DNA of 64,000 bases. It comes from Nonomuraea rubra (GTDB taxonomy: Bacteria > Actinomycetota > Actinomycetes > Streptosporangiales > Streptosporangiaceae). This document shows, piece after piece, positions 44,215 to 51,678 of this stretch. The notes under the pieces were generated by a model that did no database searches, was not told where the DNA came from, and saw only the letters and a program-made list of their open reading frames with translations. The translations under genes were made by a program, and so were the position numbers. Every line of letters begins with the position of its first letter. The first letter of the stretch is position 1. The stretch spans positions 2,773,001 to 2,837,000 of the forward strand of contig NZ_JACHMI010000001.1 of the NCBI RefSeq assembly GCF_014207985.1, in the 5' to 3' direction.

Positions 44215-44787
44215 TCACCCAGGTTCGTTGCCCGGCTTCCACTTGATGCCGCACCCTAGCGACGGATTCTGCTGCTCGGGCACCGGCCCGCCGTCGAGGA
44301 GGGCGTCGATCGCCGGCCGCAGGGATGCCCCGGTCACCGGCACGTCGTTGCCCGGCCGTGCCCCGTCGAACTCGCCCCGGTAGACGAGCCGGAGCTGGGA
44401 GTCGTACAGGAAGAAATCGGGGGTGCAGGCCGCGCGGTAGGCCTTGGCGACGTCCTGGGTGTCGTCCAGCAGGTACGGGAACGTGAACCCGGCCCGGGCG
44501 GCCTGCTCCGCGAGGTGTGTGGGGTCGTCGTCGGGGTAGTTCACGCTGTCGTTGCTGCAGATGGCCACGATCGACAACCTCGCCCCGTAGTCCCTCGCCA
44601 GGGCGCCGAGGCCGGCTTCGATGTGCCGCACGTAAGGACAGTGGTTGGAGAGGAAGACCACGAGAGTGGCGGGAGAGTCCTTGAGATCTTCAAGCGATAC
44701 GCTGCCGCCGTCGATGGCGGTCAGGTCGAACGCGGGCGCGGGAGTGCCGAGCGGAACCATGAACGAGTTGGCAGCCATGGCACTCAT
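44215..44787 (-). CDS. Thioredoxin-like (AhpC/TSA-type) redoxin
   Basis: 190-aa soluble protein: VPLGTPAPAFDLTAIDGGSVSLEDL, then the active-site helix FLSNHCPYVRHIEAGLGAL with a single Cys (CPYV rather than CxxC), and TPDFFLYDSQLRLVYRGEFD. This NHCPYVRH family is common in bacteria; the lone Cys suggests a peroxiredoxin-like use. Start at 44787 or 44778; only 25 nt separate it from the divergent VOC gene, so one promoter must lie inside the other gene. Confidence 0.88.
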   Translation of the reverse strand: MSAMAANSFMVPLGTPAPAFDLTAIDGGSVSLEDLKDSPATLVVFLSNHCPYVRHIEAGLGALARDYGARLSIVAICSNDSVNYPDDDPTHLAEQAARAGFTFPYLLDDTQDVAKAYRAACTPDFFLYDSQLRLVYRGEFDGARPGNDVPVTGASLRPAIDALLDGGPVPEQQNPSLGCGIKWKPGNEPG

Positions 44788-44812
44788 TGTCTCGTGAAAG
44801 GAGCCGATAGGC

Positions 44813-45187
44813 ATGGGCGGCATCGCCGAGTTCAGAACCGTCGTGCTTGACTGCCCCGACCCCCAGGCCCTGGCCGGGTTCTACGCCCAGCTCCTGGGCT
44901 GGCCGGTCACCTCGGTCGAGGACGACTGGGTGGTGGTCAGCGACGGCGGCTCACCCAAGCGGCTGGCCTTCCAGCTCGCTCCCGACTACCAGCCGCCCGT
45001 GTGGCCGAGCAGCGACCGGCCGCAGCAGTTCCACCTCGACGTCACGGTCACGGACATGGACGAGGCCGAGCGGCAGGTGCTCAAGATCGGCGCCACCAAG
45101 CACGAGCACCAGCCCAGCGAGGACGACAGCTTCCGGGTGTTCCTCGACCCGGCGGGGCATCCGTTCTGCCTCTGCCGGGACGTGTAG
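44813..45187 (+). CDS. VOC/glyoxalase superfamily protein
   Basis: 124-aa single-fold vicinal oxygen chelate protein: TVVLDCPDPQALAGFYAQLLGWPV, FQLAPDYQPPVWPSSDRPQQFHLDVTV, and DDSFRVFLDPAGHPFCLC. The metal ligands are incomplete for glyoxalase I, so function is unknown. GAAAGGAG lies before the ATG. Confidence 0.9.
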   Translation: MGGIAEFRTVVLDCPDPQALAGFYAQLLGWPVTSVEDDWVVVSDGGSPKRLAFQLAPDYQPPVWPSSDRPQQFHLDVTVTDMDEAERQVLKIGATKHEHQPSEDDSFRVFLDPAGHPFCLCRDV

Positions 45188-45196
45188 GGCTCCCGC

Positions 45197-45248
45197 TGCG
45201 GCGGCCCGGGCCGGGCGATAGGGGACTGCTCCCGGGCGGGCCGCCGCA
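45197..45248. terminator. Long hairpin between VOC and parC genes
   Basis: TGCGGCGGCCCG (45197-45208) pairs exactly with CGGGCCGCCGCA (45237-45248); the 28-nt loop has its own GGG/CCC pairing. Lies between convergent genes. Confidence 0.65.
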
Positions 45249-45260
45249 ACGGGTCACGCC

Positions 45261-45365
45261 GTCGCGGCGGCCACTCGTCCGGAGTCCTGGGCCTCGCCTA
45301 CTCGCCCGGGGAGTCCATCGCGGCGGCTACTCGTCCGGGGAGTCGTCGGCCGCCCGGGCCTCGCC
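45261..45365. repeat. Degenerate duplication of the parC 3' end
   Basis: The last codons of parC and its stop (TCGCGGCGGC then TACTCGTCCGGGGAGTC, in 45317-45365) recur in degenerate form at 45261-45298, period 56, with a further short copy of the DSPxE-stop stretch at 45299-45314. It resembles a tandem duplication of the gene end. Confidence 0.7.
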
Positions 45366-47834
45366 GCCGCTGCCCGAGGGCTCGGGGCCTGAGCCGAGGG
45401 CGCCGCCGACCGCGCCGATCGTGTGCGTGAGCCGCACGCCGGAGCCGTCCCTGCGGCCGACCTCGTCCGGCAGCGGCACCGGCTTGCCCACCGCCGAGAC
45501 GGCCTTGGCGGGTGCCGGGCCGGCCCAGGCCAGCAGCAGCTCGTCCTCGCCCTTCAGGAACCGCTGGGCCCGCACGCCACCGGTCGCGCGCCCCTTGGCG
45601 GGGAACTCGGCGTAGTCGGACAGCTTGCCGCCGCCCACCTGCGTGCCGGGCAGCGCCGTGGAGGAGCCGGCGACGGTGACCACCTGCGCGGGACGCTCGG
45701 GATCGACCACGCCGAACCAGATCACCCTGGCCCCGTCGTCGAGCCGGATGCCGGCCATGCCGCCCGCCGGGCGCCCCTGGGGCCGCACGAGCGAGGCGGA
45801 GTAGCGCAGGAGCTGCGCGTCGGAGGAGATGAACACCAGGTCGTGGGACTCGGACTCCAGCTCGGCCGCGCCCACCACGGTGTCGCCGTCCTTCAACGTG
45901 ATCACTTCGAAGTCGTCGCGGTTGGCCGGATAGTCGGGCACCACCCGCTTGACCACGCCCTGGGCCGTGCCCAGCGCCAGCCCCGGCCCGTCGGGATCGA
46001 GGGAGCCGAGGCCGACCACCTTCTCGTCGGGCTGCAGCGACACGTACTCGGAGACCGGGTGCCCGCCCGACAACGACGGCGGGTTGGCCGACGGCGGCAG
46101 CGTGGGCAGGTCGACGACCTGCACCCGGATCAGCCGGCCGTGGGAGGTGATCACGCCGACCTCGCCGCGCACGGACGTCCGCACCACGCTGAGCAGCACG
46201 TCGTGTGCGGCGCGCTCGCCCTCGCCGGGCAGCGGCGTGGCGTCGGGGGTGCGGGCCAGCAGGCCGGTCGAGGAGAGCATGGCCAGGCACGGGTCGTCGG
46301 CCACCTGGAGGTCCACCACGGGCGTGCGGGTGACGCCGGGCGCCTCCAGCAGGACCGTGCGGCGCGGCGTGCCGTACTTCTTGGCCACGTCGGCCAGCTC
46401 GCCCGAGACCACCTGGCGGAGCTTGGCCTCGGAGGAGAGGATCTCGGTGAGCTTGGCGATCTCGTCGCTCAGCGTCTCCTTCTCGCGGTCGAGCTCCAGC
46501 TTGTCGTAGCGGGTCAGGCGGCGCAGCGGCGTGTCGAGGATGTAGGCGGCCTGGATGTCGGTCAGGTCGAAGACCTCCATCAGGCGGGTGCGCGCCTGAG
46601 CCGAGTCGTCGGAGGACCGGATGACCTGGATGACCTCGTCGATGTTGAGCAGCGCGATGATCAGGCCGTCGACCAGGTGCAGCCGCTCCTCGCGCTTGCG
46701 CCGCCTGAACTCCGACCTGCGGCGCACGACCTCCAGCCGGTGGTCGACGTAGACCTGCAGCATCTCGCGCAGCCCGAGGGTGCGCGGCTCGCCGTCGACC
46801 AGGGCGACGTTGTTGATGCCGAAGGTCTCCTCCATCGGCGTCAGCCGGTAGAGCTCCTCCAGCACGGCCTCGGGGATGAAGCCGTTCTTGATCTCGATGA
46901 CCAGCCGCAGGCCCTTGTGCCGGTCGGTGAGGTCCTTCAGGTCGGCGATGCCCTGGAGCCGCTTGCTGGTCACCAGCTCCTTGATCTTGGTGACCACGCG
47001 CTCGGGGCCCACGTTGTACGGCAGCTCGGTGACGATGATGCCCTTGCGCCGCGGCGTGATCTGCTCGACCGTGCACTTGGCCCGCATGCGGAACGTGCCG
47101 CGCCCCGTCTCGTACGCGTCGCGCACGCCCTGCAGCCCGATGATCGAGCCGCCGGTCGGCAGGTCGGGCCCCGGCACGTACTTCATCAGCTCGTCGAGCG
47201 TCGCGTCGGGCTTCTTGATCAGGTGGCGGGCGGCGGCCACGACCTCGACGAGGTTGTGCGGCGCCATGTTGGTGGCCATGCCGACCGCGATGCCGCTGGT
47301 GCCGTTGACCAGGAGGTTGGGGAACGCCGACGGCATGACCGTGGGCTCGGTCTCCTGGCCGTCGTAGTTGGGCTTGAAGTCGACGGTGTCCTCGTCGAGC
47401 GACTCGACCATGAGCATGGCCGCCGGGGCCAGCCTGGCCTCGGTGTACCGCATGGCGGCGGGCAGGTCGTCGGGCGAGCCGAAGTTGCCGTGGCCGTCGA
47501 CCAGCGGCAGCCGCATGGAGAACGGCTGCGCCAGGCGGACCAGCGCGTCGTAGATGGCGCTGTCGCCGTGGGGGTGGAGCTTGCCCATGACGTCGCCCAC
47601 GACCCGGGACGACTTGACGTGCCCGCGGTCGGGGCGCAGGCCCATCTCGCTCATCGAGTACAGGATGCGCCGCTGCACGGGCTTGAGGCCGTCGCGCGCG
47701 TCGGGCAGGGCGCGCTGATAGATCACTGAGTACGCGTACTCGAGGTAGCTCGCGCGCATCTCGGCGGAGACGTCGATGTCGACGATCCGCTCCTCGAAGT
47801 CCTCAGGCGGGGGTGCAGTCGTGCGTCGGGCCAT
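45327..47834 (-). CDS. parC: DNA topoisomerase IV subunit A (ParC/GyrA family)
   Basis: 835-aa breakage-reunion subunit. [28 protein letters not shown] starts the winged helix; the quinolone region reads [17 protein letters not shown] with Ser92 and Asp96 as in susceptible enzymes; catalytic Tyr130 is in [11 protein letters not shown]. The C-terminal part is a beta-pinwheel of weakly conserved repeats. Paired with parE. The ATG at 47834 fits the family start; no good ribosome site precedes it, whereas a strong one 47 nt upstream serves a different frame. Confidence 0.93.
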   Translation of the reverse strand: MARRTTAPPPEDFEERIVDIDVSAEMRASYLEYAYSVIYQRALPDARDGLKPVQRRILYSMSEMGLRPDRGHVKSSRVVGDVMGKLHPHGDSAIYDALVRLAQPFSMRLPLVDGHGNFGSPDDLPAAMRYTEARLAPAAMLMVESLDEDTVDFKPNYDGQETEPTVMPSAFPNLLVNGTSGIAVGMATNMAPHNLVEVVAAARHLIKKPDATLDELMKYVPGPDLPTGGSIIGLQGVRDAYETGRGTFRMRAKCTVEQITPRRKGIIVTELPYNVGPERVVTKIKELVTSKRLQGIADLKDLTDRHKGLRLVIEIKNGFIPEAVLEELYRLTPMEETFGINNVALVDGEPRTLGLREMLQVYVDHRLEVVRRRSEFRRRKREERLHLVDGLIIALLNIDEVIQVIRSSDDSAQARTRLMEVFDLTDIQAAYILDTPLRRLTRYDKLELDREKETLSDEIAKLTEILSSEAKLRQVVSGELADVAKKYGTPRRTVLLEAPGVTRTPVVDLQVADDPCLAMLSSTGLLARTPDATPLPGEGERAAHDVLLSVVRTSVRGEVGVITSHGRLIRVQVVDLPTLPPSANPPSLSGGHPVSEYVSLQPDEKVVGLGSLDPDGPGLALGTAQGVVKRVVPDYPANRDDFEVITLKDGDTVVGAAELESESHDLVFISSDAQLLRYSASLVRPQGRPAGGMAGIRLDDGARVIWFGVVDPERPAQVVTVAGSSTALPGTQVGGGKLSDYAEFPAKGRATGGVRAQRFLKGEDELLLAWAGPAPAKAVSAVGKPVPLPDEVGRRDGSGVRLTHTIGAVGGALGSGPEPSGSGGEARAADDSPDE

Positions 47835-47881
47835 CTTGTGCTGCGCGGCTGCCTCGGCCGTCGCGCCGAGGGGAAGCGCAT
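47723..47881 (-). other. Out-of-frame ORF with strong ribosome site overlapping the parC start
   Basis: AGAAGGAGG directly precedes an ATG at 47881 that opens 52 codons (stop at 47723) in another frame over the first 112 bases of parC. It could be a translated leader ORF that couples to parC or a chance frame. The peptide has no recognised family. Confidence 0.3.
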
Positions 47882-48237
47882 CCTCCTTCTGTTCTCGTGC
47901 TGTAACCGTAGCCGTCAGCCCGCTGAGAAGCGTCAGATCGGCGTGCGAGGCGTCGACGTAACCTGCCCCCGTCGCGGGGAATCCGACGTGTGTGCCCCTG
48001 GAGATGATGGCACGAGCCGGGTCTTGCGTGGCATATCCAGGGCGACGCTCACGCCACGGTAACGATCTTTCCGCATGTGGTCGACAGGTGCGATGAGAAC
48101 GTCTGCTCCGGCATCCTACTCGATTTATCGCAGATGTGTTCGAGCAACGGGCAGGTCGCGTTACCGCGTCTTGACCAAGCAATTGCTTGGGTCGTACGTT
48201 CTGTCCGAGGGTTCCCCACCTGTTCACCGGAGGCGTC
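47835..48237. other. Divergent promoter region between parC and the dioxygenase
   Basis: 403 nt with no full-length gene. It contains the overlapping leader ORF of parC at one end and the palindromic operator of the dioxygenase gene at the other; no other structure seen. Confidence 0.6.
48171..48196 (+). promoter_or_regulatory. Dioxygenase promoter with embedded 16-bp palindromic operator
   Basis: TTGACC (48171) and a -10-like TACGTT 18 nt on bracket the perfect palindrome CCAAGCAATTGCTTGG (48175-48190), which also covers part of the -35. This is classic repressor architecture. The CCAAGCA half-site resembles TetR-family operators common in actinobacterial catabolic genes (inference). Confidence 0.65.
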
Positions 48238-49059
48238 ATGATCGAGTTCCATCCCGTGACCAAGCACATCGGCGCCGAGGTCACCGGGGTCGATCTGCGC
48301 AAGCCGCTGTCGCAGGAAGAGGTCGCGACCCTGCGGGCAGGGTGGCTCAAGCACCTCGTGCTGTTCTTCCGCGACCAGCCCATCGACGACGAGCAGCACC
48401 TGCAGTTCGCCCTGAACTTCGGCACGCTCAACCACCCCGCCTTCAAGAAGGACTCCACCAGCCCCATCCACGTTCTCGACCAGACCTCGCCCAAGGGGGA
48501 GGGCGGCGACGAGTGGCACAGCGACAACACCTTCGAGCCGACACCGCCCATGGGATCGCTGCTGCGCTGCGTGCAACTGCCCAGCGTCGGCGGGGACACG
48601 TGCTGGGCGAACACGTACCTGGCCTACGAGACGCTGTCGAAGCCGATCCAGCGGCTGTGCGACGAGCTGACGGCCGTGCACGACATCACGATGTCGATGA
48701 AGAAGGCCATCTCCAAGGGGCACCCGTTCGACCTGGCGGAGATCCAGGCGAAGTGGCCGCCGATCGAGCGGCCCGTGGTGCGCGTGCACGCCGAGACCGG
48801 CCGCAAGGCGCTGTTCGTCAACCGGGCCTCCACGACGCGGCTGGTCGGGCTGAGCGACCGGGAGAACGAGGCGCTGCTGCCGTTCCTGATCGACCACATC
48901 CGCTCTCCGGAGTTCCAGCTCCGCCTGCGGTGGCGCCCCGGCACGCTCGCCTTCTGGGACAACCGCCCGACGCAGCACTACGCCGTCGCCGATTACACCG
49001 AGCGCCGACGGATGCACCGCGTCACGATCAATGCCTTCCCTGAGCATGCGGATCAATGA
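48238..49059 (+). CDS. TauD/TfdA-family Fe(II)/2-oxoglutarate dioxygenase
   Basis: 273-aa cytoplasmic enzyme. [17 protein letters not shown] start ([18 protein letters not shown]), metal triad His-x-Asp in [16 protein letters not shown] and the distal His in [15 protein letters not shown], with Arg in [12 protein letters not shown] for 2-oxoglutarate. Members oxidise taurine, alkylsulfates or aryloxyacids; the substrate here is not evident. CGGAGG lies before the ATG. Monocistronic, under a palindromic operator. Confidence 0.93.
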   Translation: MIEFHPVTKHIGAEVTGVDLRKPLSQEEVATLRAGWLKHLVLFFRDQPIDDEQHLQFALNFGTLNHPAFKKDSTSPIHVLDQTSPKGEGGDEWHSDNTFEPTPPMGSLLRCVQLPSVGGDTCWANTYLAYETLSKPIQRLCDELTAVHDITMSMKKAISKGHPFDLAEIQAKWPPIERPVVRVHAETGRKALFVNRASTTRLVGLSDRENEALLPFLIDHIRSPEFQLRLRWRPGTLAFWDNRPTQHYAVADYTERRRMHRVTINAFPEHADQ

Positions 49060-49462
49060 TTTTTTCGTTACGGCAGAGCCGACGTCACCGCCACCCGCCG
49101 CACATGGCTGAGGGCCTCCAGGAAAACGGCCGCTGAACCCGCACATGGCCGGGCGCCGTTACGTGCGCATTCTTGACCGTCTACGTGGTTCAAGGGCCCC
49201 GTGGCCTCGCTCACCACGCCGACGGCCGGCGCCTCGCCACGCCGACGGGCGGCACCTTGCCACGCCTACGGTCCACGTTGCGCGCGTCGCGGCGGCCCGC
49301 CGGGGAGCCGGAGGAGCGTTTCCCTGGACAGAGGCCGGCCACGTGCGGTGGGTGGCGGTGCCGCTGGCTTTGCCGTAACGGATGGGGCATATATCGGCGG
49401 GGTTGGCTGTGCCGTAAAGGATGGGGGCATTTTCGGGAGGCGCGTCTGGTAACAAGGGGAGC
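49060..49462. other. Spacer filled by repeat element copy A
   Basis: 403 nt between the dioxygenase and recQ genes, nearly all occupied by element copy A and a partial duplication of its right end (to about 49430). The open frames in it include MAGRRYVRILDRLRG, shared in start but not in length with copy B; I do not call a gene. Confidence 0.7.
49066..49380 (+). mobile_element. Non-autonomous (MITE-like) element, copy A
   Basis: About 315 bp bounded by imperfect inverted termini: left end CGTTACGGCAGAGCCGACGT and right end ...TTTGCCGTAACG are inverted copies; the pairing extends about 43 bp and, more weakly, to about 65 bp (CTCCAGGAAAACG vs CGTTTCCCTGGA). The left 125 bp match copy B (61738-62005, opposite strand) with about six or seven differences. 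No transposase is encoded and no clear target duplication is visible. Confidence 0.75.
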
Positions 49463-51577
49463 ATGATTGATGCCCCCGATGCCGCGATGCTGCGGGAAGA
49501 GGCGGAAGAGCGCCTTCAGGCGCTCGCCGGCGACCACGCCCGCCTCCGTGACGACCAGTGGGCCGCCATCGAGGCGCTCGTGCTCGACCGGCGCAGGGTG
49601 CTGGTCGTGCAGCGCACCGGATGGGGCAAGTCGGCCGTCTACTTCGTGGCCACCGCCCTGCTGCGCGAGCTCGGCGAGGGCCCCACCGTCATCGTCTCGC
49701 CGCTGCTCGCGCTCATGCGCAACCAGATCGCCGCCGCCGAGCGCGCGGGCATCAGGGCCGTCACGATCAACTCCGCGAACCCCGAGGCGTGGGAGGAGAT
49801 CTACGGCCAGGTCGCCGAGGGCATGGTGGACGTGCTGCTGGTCAGCCCCGAGCGGCTGAACAACCCCGACTTCCGCGACAACGTGCTGCCCGAGCTGGCC
49901 GAGAGCGCCGGGCTCGTGGTGGTCGACGAGGCCCACTGCATCTCCGACTGGGGCCACGACTTCAGGCCCGACTACCGCAGGCTGTCCACGCTGTTCGCGG
50001 ACCTGCCGCCGGGCATCCCCGTGCTGGCCACCACCGCCACCGCCAACGCGCGCGTCACCCGCGACGTGGCCGAGCAGCTGCGCCTGCCGCCCGAGCTGCG
50101 GCCCGAGGGCGACGACACGCTCGTCCTGCGCGGGCCGCTGGAGCGGGAGAGCCTGCACCTGAGCGTCGTCCGGCTGCCCAGCGCCGAGCAGCGCCTGGCC
50201 TGGCTCGCCCAGACCCTGCGCGAGCTGCCCGGCTCCGGCATCGTCTACACCCTCACCGTGGCCGCCGCCCACGAGATCGCCGGCTACCTGCGCGAGCAGG
50301 GGCTGGAGGTGGCCGCCTACTCCGGGCAGACCGAGCCGGCCGAGCGGCTGGCCGCCGAGGAGGCGCTGCTCAACAACAAGATCAAGGCGCTGGTGGCGAC
50401 GAGCGCGCTCGGCATGGGGTTCGACAAGCCCGATCTGGGGTTCGTGGTGCACGTCGGGGCGCCGCAGTCGCCGGTCGCCTACTACCAGCAGGTCGGACGG
50501 GCCGGCCGCGGGGTCGAGCGGGCCGAGGTCATCCTGCTGCCCGGCACCGAGGACCGCGACATCTGGGCGTACTTCGCCTCGCTGGCCTTCCCGCCCGAGC
50601 CCGTCGTCCGCGCCACCCTCCAGACGCTGGAGGAGCGGGGCCTCATGTCCACCCCGGCCCTGGAGACGGCCGTCGACCTGAGCCGCAGCCGGCTGGAGAT
50701 GATGCTCAAGGTCCTCGACGTGGACGGCGCCGTCCGCCGCGTCAAGGGCGGCTGGGAGGCCACCGGGGAGCCGTGGGAGTACGACACCGAGCGCTACCAG
50801 CGCATCGCCGCCGAGCGCCGGGCCGAGCAGGAGGCCATGCTCGCCTACCTCACCACGACCGAGTGCCGCGAGCAGTTCCTGCGCAGGCACCTCGACGACG
50901 ACGCCGCCACGCCCTGCGGCCGCTGCGACAACTGCACCGGGCGGCACCGCTCGCCGGAGATCGGCGCGCAGGCCGTAGAGACCGCCCGCGAGCGGCTGAG
51001 CAGGCCGGGCGTCGAGATCGAGGCCCGCAGGCAGTGGCCGACGGGCATGCCCGACCTGTCCGGGCGGATCAAGCCCGAACTGGGCGCCGAGCCCGGCAGG
51101 GCGCTCGGGCGGCTGACCGACATCGGGTGGGGGAACCGGCTCCGGGAGCTGTTCGCGGGGGAGGACGCGCCGGTGCCGGACGACATGTTCGCGGCCGTGA
51201 TCAAGGTGCTGGCCGCCTGGGACTGGCGCGAGCGGCCCGTCGCCGTGGTGAACGTGCCGTCGGTGTCGCGGCCGCTGCTGGTGCGCGGGTTCGCCGAGCG
51301 GCTGGCCCAGGTGGGGCGGCTGACGTATCTGGGCGAGCTGGGCTACCGGGCAGGTACGCCGGGCAAGCAGTTCAACAGCGCCAAGCGGGTGCAGGCGATC
51401 AGGGGCACCCTGGCCATGCCCAAGGAGCTGGGCGCGGCGATCGCCCAGTGCGGCGGGCCGGTGCTGCTGGTGGACGATCGCGTGGACACCGGGTGGACGA
51501 TGACGCTCGCCGCCGCCCAGGTCCGCCACGCGGGCGCGCCGGCGGTACTTCCGCTGGCGCTGGCGGTCACGAGCTGA
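49463..51577 (+). CDS. recQ: RecQ-family DNA helicase fused to a phosphoribosyltransferase-like domain
   Basis: 704-aa protein. Helicase core: Walker A variant RTGWGKSAVY (residues 51-60), DEAHCISDWGHDFRPDYRRL (155), TTATANARV, motif V-VI ALGMGFDKPDLGFVVHVGAPQSPVAYYQQVGRAGRG. A RecQ zinc site CREQFL...CGRCDNC lies near 480. The last 110 residues have VNVPSVSRPLLVRG and VLLVDDRVDTGWTMT (667 on), the PRPP-binding motif of type I phosphoribosyltransferases, in place of HRDC. Unwinds DNA 3'-5'; the role of the extra domain is unknown. ATG at 49463 behind AAGGGGAGC. Confidence 0.92.
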   Translation: MIDAPDAAMLREEAEERLQALAGDHARLRDDQWAAIEALVLDRRRVLVVQRTGWGKSAVYFVATALLRELGEGPTVIVSPLLALMRNQIAAAERAGIRAVTINSANPEAWEEIYGQVAEGMVDVLLVSPERLNNPDFRDNVLPELAESAGLVVVDEAHCISDWGHDFRPDYRRLSTLFADLPPGIPVLATTATANARVTRDVAEQLRLPPELRPEGDDTLVLRGPLERESLHLSVVRLPSAEQRLAWLAQTLRELPGSGIVYTLTVAAAHEIAGYLREQGLEVAAYSGQTEPAERLAAEEALLNNKIKALVATSALGMGFDKPDLGFVVHVGAPQSPVAYYQQVGRAGRGVERAEVILLPGTEDRDIWAYFASLAFPPEPVVRATLQTLEERGLMSTPALETAVDLSRSRLEMMLKVLDVDGAVRRVKGGWEATGEPWEYDTERYQRIAAERRAEQEAMLAYLTTTECREQFLRRHLDDDAATPCGRCDNCTGRHRSPEIGAQAVETARERLSRPGVEIEARRQWPTGMPDLSGRIKPELGAEPGRALGRLTDIGWGNRLRELFAGEDAPVPDDMFAAVIKVLAAWDWRERPVAVVNVPSVSRPLLVRGFAERLAQVGRLTYLGELGYRAGTPGKQFNSAKRVQAIRGTLAMPKELGAAIAQCGGPVLLVDDRVDTGWTMTLAAAQVRHAGAPAVLPLALAVTS

Positions 51578-51579
51578 CG

Positions 51580-51678
51580 GTCTCCTGGCGGTCGTCGGGC
51601 GGTCGTCGGGCGGTCCTCAGCCGGTTTCCGGGCGGTGCTCGGGCGGTCCCTGGATGGTCCTCGGGCGGTCAGGAGGCG
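51580..51678. repeat. 11-bp tandem array, nine degenerate units
   Basis: Nine consecutive 11-mers of consensus GTCCTCGGGCG fill the spacer between the convergent recQ and kinase genes and reach over the kinase stop codon (51669-51671). Units 2 and 3 are identical. The period is close to one DNA turn. Confidence 0.88.

Noticed and set aside
49145..49378. 77-aa ORF in element copy A as a gene
   Set aside because: Only the first 15 codons agree with copy B; the rest diverges and shifts frame.
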